A stretch of 64,000 bases of DNA from Perkinsus olseni (lineage: Eukaryota > Perkinsozoa > Perkinsida), in contig JABANN010000064.1 of the NCBI GenBank assembly GCA_013115125.1, positions 20,637 to 84,636 on the forward strand, given 5' to 3'. Positions 56,962 to 64,000 of this stretch are shown here, piece after piece (within the stretch, counting starts at the first letter, position 1; every line of letters starts with the position of its first letter). The notes under the pieces were generated by a model. That model was not told the origin of the DNA, did no database searches, and worked only from the letters and a program-made list of their open reading frames with translations. A program made the translations under genes and the position numbers.

Positions 56962-57177
56962 CTACGGAATGACGACGCTGCCCTGCCACCCACCATTACT
57001 ACCCATGCGCTCTGTTCGCATCCCATGCTTCGCAGTGTCAACTGCTTTCATCCACTGAGCTCGAAGAGGGTCCTCTTCGTCCTCGGGTGGGGTGTCGGCC
57101 ATTGGATCATCATCGTCCTCATCCGACGAGGGACAGAACTCTATTGTTTTCGGACCGTGCGACTCATCAGAGCTCAT
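56962..57177 (-). CDS. Short acidic open frame, possible small gene
   Basis: ATG at 57177 opens MSSDESHGPKTIEFCPSSDE followed by an Asp/Glu-rich part and WMKAVDTAKHGMRTERMG. Protein-like composition but short; more exons may follow to about 56870. Not recognised. Confidence 0.35.
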   Translation of the reverse strand: MSSDESHGPKTIEFCPSSDEDDDDPMADTPPEDEEDPLRAQWMKAVDTAKHGMRTERMGSNGGWQGSVVIP

Positions 57178-58030
57178 GACGGAACTAAAAGGGAATGGAC
57201 TCAACCACAACCACAGCCACCTGCGAGACCCCCTTCCAGTACCCCCGGATAACTACAACCCAGAGTGTAGTTTTCCCGCGTACTCCCCACGGATTCAAAT
57301 CAACTCCGAAATCGATTCAGAGTTTCAAAAACGTAGTGTCACCTTACCCGGATGCCAGCACGCATCGCGCCATACTCGCGTTAGGAAAACGCAAGATTCC
57401 AAGTGGGATAGAAACGCATGTGCTGACATGCTTCGTGATGGGCACAGGTTGATAATTCTCACTGTGGATTCTCATGACTACCATTCCCAATATCTCGCTC
57501 CGTTGAGTTATTGCAATCCGAGTAGGATATGACTGTGTAATTGGGAACTCAATACCCAAGGATAACAGGTACAAGTGTATAAGAAGATAAGTGGTAATGG
57601 AATAGTGTAGTACGCTTTACGTGAGCTAAGCTAAGATCTATGTCATGTCATCCCAGCTAACACAAGAGTATTACAGACTGGCAGGATATAAGAAGCAGTA
57701 ATCCTGTGACACATATGCTACACGGCCAGTTAACGGGGACGTCTGCCTAAGTTGATTGGGAGTGCAGTTTGCGCTCCAGCCAGCGATCGTAGCAGCTACT
57801 CAGCCGTAGAGGAACATATTGCCGAAAGTCCGACTTCTCAGTCGCCGACTCGGCGGTGGTGACGGCGCATTACCGCTTCTTTCGGCAAGTCATGGACCAC
57901 AGTGTAGCGTGGTTCTCCAGTCGAACTTCCTTCAGGCCCCCGTGAATTCACGTTGAAGCACTACCAGTTGAGCTCAACTATATCCTTCTCGCAGTTTTGT
58001 CTTAGGGCTCTCTTGGCCCCTTTTTTCCTC
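57178..58030. other. Divergent spacer, no supported gene
   Basis: No family motif on either strand. Transcription diverges across it towards the acidic small gene on the left and the CCCH protein on the right. Confidence 0.4.
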
Positions 58031-58630
58031 ATGATCTCTGATATCGATTCTGCTCAAGTGTGCAACTATATTGATAACGGCTTCAAGCCGGCTGCAGTTG
58101 TCCAAGAAACTTCCCGACATGGCCATGCCACTACGCCAGCTTGCGCCGAGAGTGGCAATCTCGAGTATCGGCAACACCCCTGCAGCGATCTGGATAAGTC
58201 GATTATTACCTCGCCCCAGAGCAGATCTTCTGATCCTGATTCTAGACCGAAGCAGGGACGCCGTCGTAGACAACACCTCGCTCACAAGGGGGCGTATAAG
58301 ACGGAATTATGTCGATGTGTGGTCGAAGGGACGCACTGTCGATTCGGTGCGCAGCGCTGTAAATGGGCCCATAGCTTGCAAGAGCTCATCGATCGTCGTA
58401 ATATGAGCTTGGAGTTCGGTATGGCAGATGATCTTCCTTCATTGATGCGCGGAAAGGCTACAGCTGTTGACAAAGACAACAAGGTGCCAGTTCGCCGTTA
58501 CTCTCTGGAAGAACCATCTGATATGAGGAATCTTCTACCCATTTCTATTTGGGCGGAATTGTTGGTCTCTAGTTATGTGGCTGCTACTCCATCGACTTCG
58601 TCATCTCCTAACCGTACTGGCTATCGTTAG
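58031..58630 (+). CDS. CCCH zinc-finger protein
   Basis: Single exon, 199 residues from the ATG at 58031 (MISDIDSAQVCNYID). One finger, LCRCVVEGTHCRFGAQRC then KWAH, preceded by the lead-in YKTE that is typical of tristetraprolin-like RNA-binding fingers. The spacing reads C-x8-C-x6-C-x3-H, one residue longer than the usual x5. A basic GRRRRQHLAHKG stretch lies before the finger and a Ser/Thr-rich end after it. A role in mRNA binding is likely. An in-frame TTG lies further upstream; ATG is preferred. Confidence 0.75.
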   Translation: MISDIDSAQVCNYIDNGFKPAAVVQETSRHGHATTPACAESGNLEYRQHPCSDLDKSIITSPQSRSSDPDSRPKQGRRRRQHLAHKGAYKTELCRCVVEGTHCRFGAQRCKWAHSLQELIDRRNMSLEFGMADDLPSLMRGKATAVDKDNKVPVRRYSLEEPSDMRNLLPISIWAELLVSSYVAATPSTSSSPNRTGYR

Positions 58631-58776
58631 TCCCCCTCTCCACCACCCGCTACATCACAATGGCCCCTTCTATTGAATCAAGGACTTACTAATCATTTTG
58701 TCAGCGTGTGCTCGGCGGTGTTGATTATGGTGACCGTCGGATAATATCATTGGAGGATTGGTTTACTGTATTATTG

Positions 58777-58959
58777 TCATTGAGATTCTAGCCGTACGGG
58801 ATGGCCTTCAATGCGAGGTTTTTCCGGGGAATCTCCTATGTACTGGGCTACCCAGGCTGGATACCTCCCTTTGGTTGGTAGTCGCCTCACCTCCTCATTG
58901 ATGAGATCCAAGGGAACCTGATGACGTCCTTTGATGACCCTCCCTTGAAGGTCGACCAT
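58777..58959 (-). CDS. Short open frame of protein-like composition
   Basis: ATG at 58959 to a stop at 58777, 60 residues, reading GRVIKGRHQVPLDLINEEVR and YPAWVAQYIGD. It sits alone in a 0.5-kb spacer between two plus-strand genes. It could be a small gene, a remnant, or chance. Confidence 0.25.
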   Translation of the reverse strand: MVDLQGRVIKGRHQVPLDLINEEVRRLPTKGRYPAWVAQYIGDSPEKPRIEGHPVRLESQ

Positions 58960-59158
58960 CCACCTCCAATCCAGCGATAAATCTATGATACTATTGTTAC
59001 TAATGGCCTATCACTACTACTACAACAACCATTGTGACCATCAGTGAGCATCACTGCCATGCTTGTCGAGGTGTCGCGACTTCGTTCGTGGCATGGGATG
59101 TTCGTGGCCTTTTCATGGTTTTCGAAGCCTCACGCTGTCTGTTGCGGTCAGAGTCGAG

Positions 59159-60895
59159 ATGGCTACTCGAAATTCTCGGCACTCACCTCAGCTAAGCTTC
59201 CCTGTTTGTGCTGATTGCAGGACCTCTTTTGATGCAGCTTTTCGCATGGCAGATGTTGTAAAAGCAGCGGCTCGTCCTTCGAGATCTGAGAGGAAAAGAC
59301 CTCAGGCAGCACCGTCGGCTGATTCGGAAGTACTAAGGTGAGCCCGATTCAAGTGCTCTCTTCGGGCAAGGTTTGTACGGGGACTCAGGTATCTCATGTC
59401 GAAGAAGAGAGTGCGCCGAGCAGTTGCACTCGACTCTGAGGAGAGTAGTCCAGAGGAACGCGAGGCTAGCAGACTATTGCTCCTCTCGTCTATCGGCCAT
59501 GCTCTATTGGACTCTAGCGAGCAGCATCCAACGGCAGTGAAGTCACCGAGGAATGTTCCCGACGGATTTGTCATGCCTTTGAAGCCGAAAGTTTCTAACC
59601 ACCAACAAGGGCAGATTCATACGGAAATTCCGCGGATGACGACGAAGTATAATTCGACCAACAGTCGCGATTTGGTACCTCACGAGCTGCCTCCAGAAGC
59701 GTTTGGGGAGTATCCAAGTCTCGAGATCCACAACGTAGGGTTGGAGGTCTCGAACCGCCCGCCCGCGCCCTTAGATGGTACTCGCCAGCCCCCCAGTGCT
59801 TTGCTGCACATCACTCGTGATCCTCCTGCCGCCTACGATGACCTGTTTGGGTCTTCGCCGCCGTCTCAACCATCGATCGTACATACGGTCATTCCTTCCA
59901 ATCGCCCCAAACCATCTGCACGTAATCACAGTCAATCGCCTGTCACAGTTGAATCGTCCGAAACCTCAGAGGATGCCCGACCGAGCTCTCGATTCTCGAG
60001 CACTTCACATCAACGACAGCAGGCACTCTCGTCTGTCACATCAGAGCGGCCTCGTGAGTACAGTGGCGGTCTAGCAAAACCTGCGGGTGCTCAGCAGACC
60101 ATCGCCAACACAGTAGTAGCGGCCGAGCCACGACCAGGCAAGCAGAGGGATGCAGCAGCCGGAGTGGAAGAGCCCGTGGAGACGACTGCGATGAGAGAGA
60201 ATCGACCATCCTCAGTGGGAGACAAGCCGGATTCACCAGATCGGGTCATATGCGATTCAGCAGCTGAGGTCTCACATATGCGACCTCGTTCGCCCGCGAA
60301 GGGTTCGAAGTCTCCAAGGAGGAGCTCTCATGATCAACTGCCGCCTGACGGAAATAATACTTCCGATCGTCCGACCAGCGAAGAAGGCCCAGAAGGTTTC
60401 GGAAGGGAAGTGAAACCGGCAGCGAAAGCAACCTCTGTTCTCGACTTGGGTGGAGTCCTTGAATCCGGGGATGATGAGGGTGTGTGCTTCGGCCCTCGTC
60501 CTCCAGGGGATCTCAGTCCGGCAGCTATGGGTCTCATCGAGGACTACGTACCGGGGCACGAGGTCATCGACCTGGACGATTCTGATGGAGAGGAGTCGCC
60601 TGCGATGTCTGTGGAACTGAGAGATCGGAAGAGTCCTCGGGTGAAAGAATTGACTGAGGATGAGGAAGCTTGTCTATTCGAGGATGCTGGAGGCAATGCC
60701 AAGCAGGAGAACGCTCCTCCGCCTGCCGAAGCTGATGCATCGGAGGGTCCGGTTGAGGAAGTAATCGTGATAGATCTTGATGGCGAAGAGGACGAGGTGG
60801 CAGGCCGATTGTCTCCCCGAGGCGGTGCGTACTCTGTGATCAGCTCGATGGATGCTGCAGACAATGAAGTAGAGGATTTGGGTGAGGCCCCCTAG
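59159..60895 (+). CDS. Disordered nuclear protein with two SUMO-interaction-like motifs
   Basis: Two exons, 59159-59337 and 59389-60895, joined in phase 2 across a 51-nt GT-AG intron, about 560 residues. Exon 1 begins MATRNSRHSPQLSFPVCADC and has RPSRSERKRPQ. Exon 2 starts YLMSKKRVRRAVALDSEESS. Most of the protein is Ser/Pro/Glu-rich and disordered. Near the end are two hydrophobic-acidic elements, GHEVIDLDDSDGEE near 60560 and EEVIVIDLDGEEDE near 60755, matching the V/I-x-V/I-D-L + acidic pattern of SUMO-interacting motifs. No enzyme domain is seen. A role as SUMO reader or scaffold is inferred only. Confidence 0.7.
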
Positions 60896-61019
60896 ATCCG
60901 ATTGAGAGTCGTCTTTGCATCTATGTACCACTTATTAACATTAGTCTGTGTTTCTTAACCCTCCGCCGATCTGCGTTCGTTGTTCGGCTCTTCTGGACGG
61001 TTTCTTCAGCATTTTTCCG

Positions 61020-62300
61020 ATGAAGAAGATCGTCCGTGATTTGACGCGTGCAGCATCCAGCGGTAGTAGCAGTCATCGGCACCACGGAAAGAGCTCGTCG
61101 CAGCGCCAGTCGCCAGAGTGGGTGGAGGATGGCCATCGATGCTCCCTGGGCTTAGTTCAAGCCTTTCGCTCAGAGACCACAGCGTGGGTTCGTCCGAGGT
61201 CATCGACTTGCGGGGGCGAGTATCTCAGCTGGAGAGCGAGCTATCGACAGCGAAAGATACGGTCAGGCTGCAGAGAGAACAGGTACTATGGGAGAGTTCG
61301 CCGGTGCTCGTGCCGCACTGCGAAGGATATCTTAGCTGGACAAGAGCCTGATGGAGTATACTTCAGCCTTGCAGCGAATAGTATCACTAGAAAAGACAAT
61401 AGAGGCCAAGAGAGATGTCGAAGAGCAGAACGAACAGCTTCAAGAGAGGGTGATCTCTGATGGGTGAAACGTATTAGCGACTGGGTGGAGCCCCTCAGGT
61501 AATCGAGCTGATAAGCGAAAGTCAGGACAGGGGGCCATCCATCGTGGAGACTAAAAGTCTAGGGCCTCTGTCTCTAGAGGAAGCTGCCAAGATTCTAGAT
61601 GCCCAGCAGCAACCGGCCGACCTATGTGAGAAGCTCCTTTCGCCGTAGCTCGACAAGGCCTCCCCGCAGGCTCGAAGGCCGCGGTGAAGCTGACGGATGG
61701 CTCGGAGATCTCGCTGGATGATGCAGCGATAAGGATTCGTGACATGGTCCGTGAGGTGGCGTCGCCCATGCGGTCTCATGCTATCCTTAGGAGGAAAGAT
61801 TGTCGAACTTGGTGTTGATCGAGGATCCTATGAAGCCTGGCCGGCGATGGTATGGCGAGCGAGAGCTGCAGGAGTGTCTCGACGCCGTCTGCGCTAACCA
61901 GACAAGGTTGGAGGTGATAGGGCATAGGCTCGGCCCGTCCTTAGCTCACGCGGTGCTTCTGGGCCCATCGAGGCGGTCATACTGCTATCCTCAAGTCGTA
62001 CCCAGTGGGGGGGGGCAGCGTACGTTGCCTTCCTGCTGCTGTACATTCGACTGTCAGGCCGTCGCCCACTCGTCCTCCTTCCCTGCGGAGGCGTGCACGG
62101 GTAAGGTGGGCTTCGGCAAATGATACCGCTGTATCGTGTGAGAACAGGTACTGATGCCGATGAGAATGTGAGTCATGAAGAAGCTCCTCGGCTGCGTCGT
62201 CCGATTGCCGAACTTGGGCGCGACGGGGGTGAGCCGCGGGAAGCTGTGGCGTCGATGCGTTGTCGGGACTATTGAAAAGGTAAAGAGCTAGTCGATGCAA
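61020..62300 (+). CDS. Multi-exon coiled-coil protein
   Basis: Exon 1 starts MKKIVRDLTRAASSGSSSHR and joins, across a 38-nt intron, to SSLSLRDHSVGSSEVIDLRG and QLESELSTAKDTVRLQREQ. The next exon reads LDKSLMEYTSALQRIVSLEK and EAKRDVEEQNEQLQER, a clear heptad coiled coil. Later pieces are SLEEAAKILDAQQQPADLCE, VKLTDGSEISLDDAAIRIRD and WYGERELQECLDAV. Splicing past 61600 was not resolved and the 3' end is a guess; frames continue to about 62530. Not recognised; may be a cytoskeletal or basal-body-type protein. Confidence 0.5.
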
Positions 62301-62752
62301 GGCACAGCACTGCCGAGGAGGACGAGTCGAAAATGTACAACGGTGTCAAGTGGCTGGAAGGTGATGACGGGTGGGCGGTCTCCCTCCACGGGGAATTCGA
62401 TATTCGCGACGTATCAGTCTCGGCTATGATGCGCTACCCAATAGCCGTTAACGTTAATCGTTGCGTAGTTCCCGGCAGAAAGAGCCGCTTCAGGTGGGGC
62501 GGCAGTGCGCGACGAAGATACTCTGGTTGAGGACGATAAGCAGCCAGCGGAATCGGCCGGGGTATCTTGATGAGGTCGAGGCCGACTTCCGGAGCTCGTG
62601 ACTCTGTCAGGATCTTGAACATCATCTTATCAATGCGATGGAAGAACATCTTATGCGGCGACAAGTCCACCTAGACAGGGCACTAGGGTGAGATGGTGTA
62701 ATTCTGTTGGTGTATCTCATCGTTCTTAATCAGATTCAGTCTCGCTAGCAAA

Positions 62753-63091
62753 ATGATGGAGGCAGCGGCATCATCGTCATCATCGTCAGCGGGTGGTGAC
62801 ACAGCCGACAGGAATGTCTCCACGGAGGAGCTTGTGATGCAACTACAACAGGAAATCGCGATCAAGACAAAGTCAGCTCACTGTGGTTGCTCGGGCGTGT
62901 ATGACTTTCATCGTGGTCCCCAGGCTATGCGATCAACTTGCATTGCGCCTCGCTGACTGTCAATCTGCAATGCTTCACAAGAGCTTGCAAAGGGGAACGG
63001 GAAGGGTAAGTTGACGATCGAACGAGGCTCGGCAATAGACTGTTGCCAATAGTATCGTTGTATCTCTCCGCAGGCTATCCTGGCCCTCTGA
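62753..63091 (+). CDS. Small coiled-coil protein, about 72 residues
   Basis: Three exons join in frame: MMEAAASSSSSSAGGDTADR to AIKTK, then across a GT-AG intron CDQLALRLADCQSAMLHKSL to GTGR, then AILAL-stop at 63089-63091. The middle part (STEELVMQLQQEIAIKTKLC) is a heptad-like helix. Both introns have good ends (the second starts GTAAGT and ends CCGCAG). Not recognised. Confidence 0.5.
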
Positions 63092-63719
63092 AGCATTCGA
63101 GTTGCCTAGTACATGTCATGTTCCATTGCTTAAGCTGTGTTCCTCATGGTCAGTAGCTATTGAGTTATTGTAACAGACGAGAGAGAGGCAGGGGTATATA
63201 TATGCCCCCGGTTACACGCAACTGACGTTGCACTCTACTGTGCGAACCATATTTATTCAACTTCATAGTGAAAAGGAAAAATATTTACGGAATTTTGAAC
63301 ACAGGCGTAATCAACAAACTGAGTGTTAACGGGAACGCAAGCTCCCACAGAATGACCGAGCCACTCATCCTACCGCTCAATGTGCATTCCGGAGTGGAAT
63401 AACGCAAGATGCATAGGTGAGGCGGCCACTTGGCCACACGGTGCGACAACGGCAAGCGAACAATTGAAGCGGTGATGGAGGACTGATTGCCGTGGCGTAG
63501 TGGCCTCACCTCTGCATACTGCATTCTTTCGTTACAGTCTGTGTCTCCCCCAGTCTCCATCGCAGAATTCATTCGCAACAACACGACACAACAGAAAATT
63601 GACAAAACGATTTTGTCCTCGTTGTATTCACTACACAAAGAAAAAATGGCAAACTGAGACTGCGACCCGATTCCAGGCTGCTCGTCTCAGTCTTAGGAGT
63701 AAACCCAGTGGAAATATAA
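63092..63719. other. Convergent spacer, no supported gene
   Basis: 3' ends of the small coiled-coil gene and the nucleoside phosphorylase gene. Short frames only. Confidence 0.5.
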
Positions 63720-64000
63720 TTACAGATTCTCCAAGACAACGCGCTTAGCGACGTTAATACCGGTCTTGATCATGCGCTCCTTACCGTTGGTGACGGTAGT
63801 TCCAGCCGGATCGTAGTCACCCTCATCCCACTTGAGAGGGCAGCCGTCAACGGTTGAAACAGCAGCGGCACGAATACCTCTGATAGAGGCAACTGCGAAC
63901 AAAGCAGAGTTCTCCATCTCCACACCAATAGCACCAGCAGCGGCGTTACTGGCCAAGGTCTGCTCAACAGCAGGGCTGGGGTAGAAGACGGCGGAGGCGA
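63720..64000 (-). CDS. Purine/uridine nucleoside phosphorylase, C-terminal part
   Basis: The minus strand from the window edge reads FYPSPAVEQTLASNAAAGA, IGVEMENSALFAVASIRGI, AAVSTVDGCPLKWDEGDYD and a final NVAKRVVLENL-stop at 63720. The VEMEN(S/T)A block binds the nucleoside ribose in NP-I family phosphorylases, and VDGCPLKWDEGD closely resembles the Plasmodium purine nucleoside phosphorylase, where this part carries the catalytic Asp. The enzyme splits nucleosides with phosphate for purine or uridine salvage. No intron is seen in this part; the rest lies beyond the window. Confidence 0.9.
   Translation of the reverse strand, partial: ASAVFYPSPAVEQTLASNAAAGAIGVEMENSALFAVASIRGIRAAAVSTVDGCPLKWDEGDYDPAGTTVTNGKERMIKTGINVAKRVVLENL

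Noticed and set aside
62434-62670. Minus-strand frame reading SRAPEVGLDLIKIPRPIPL
   Set aside because: Composition is protein-like, but it overlaps the plus-strand coiled-coil gene region, has no ATG-supported start or splice partner, and cannot be told from chance.
1-64000. Retroelements, virus-like elements, CRISPR arrays, rRNA genes and spliced-leader RNA genes
   Set aside because: No reverse transcriptase, integrase, capsid or long terminal repeat signals, no regularly spaced repeats, and no match by eye to rRNA or to the dinoflagellate/Perkinsus spliced-leader core were found.

Overview
The window looks like nuclear DNA of an alveolate protist, most likely a Perkinsus-type (perkinsozoan) organism. 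This is inferred from four things: dense genes broken by many very short GT-AG introns (about 31 to 60 nt in most cases), roughly 50% GC, same-strand gene runs with short spacers, and proteins whose best recognisable relatives are eukaryotic or apicomplexan (for example a Plasmodium-style nucleoside phosphorylase tail). No bacterial operons, CRISPR arrays, rRNA genes, retroelements or virus-like elements were recognised. Most genes were read by joining exons across GT-AG boundaries by eye; conserved motifs make the calls firm, but terminal exons are often approximate.

Layout. 0.4-5.4 kb (+): a VPS9-domain Rab GEF, a small polytopic membrane protein and threonine synthase. 5.6-24.7 kb (mostly -): two tandem TmpA-like membrane flavo-oxidoreductases sharing a nearly identical 3' half, a small membrane protein, lariat debranching enzyme DBR1, a PPPDE peptidase, a TilS-like PP-loop ATPase, an unrecognised multi-exon protein, a glycine-zipper protein and two small MGC-type (predicted myristoylated) proteins. 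25.3-47.0 kb (mostly +): a long FASTK/OPR-like helical repeat protein, a PHO80-like cyclin with tRNA-Asn inside one intron, AIDA with tRNA-Ser inside one intron, an MFSD1-like transporter, an unrecognised Pro/Gln-rich gene on the minus strand, and two tandem DMT-type transporters. 48.1-57.2 kb (-): an RS-rich RanBP2 zinc-finger protein, a long acidic protein, CAF-1 p60 (CHAF1B-like), a LanC-like protein and small genes. 58.0-63.1 kb (+): a CCCH zinc-finger protein, a protein with two SUMO-interaction-like motifs and two coiled-coil proteins. The window ends in the 3' part of a nucleoside phosphorylase gene (-).

Themes. Several genes serve RNA processing (DBR1, RS/RanBP2 protein, TilS-like, FASTK/OPR-like, CCCH), which fits an intron-rich genome with organellar RNA handling. 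Others serve membrane transport (MFSD1, two DMT proteins, TmpA-like pair) and metabolism (threonine synthase, nucleoside phosphorylase). The most notable structural observations are the gene-conversion-like tract between the TmpA-like copies, a set of perfect palindromes with a one-base centre between 5.9 and 12.2 kb, two tRNA genes nested in introns of neighbouring genes, and a threonine synthase that appears to end in a transmembrane tail.
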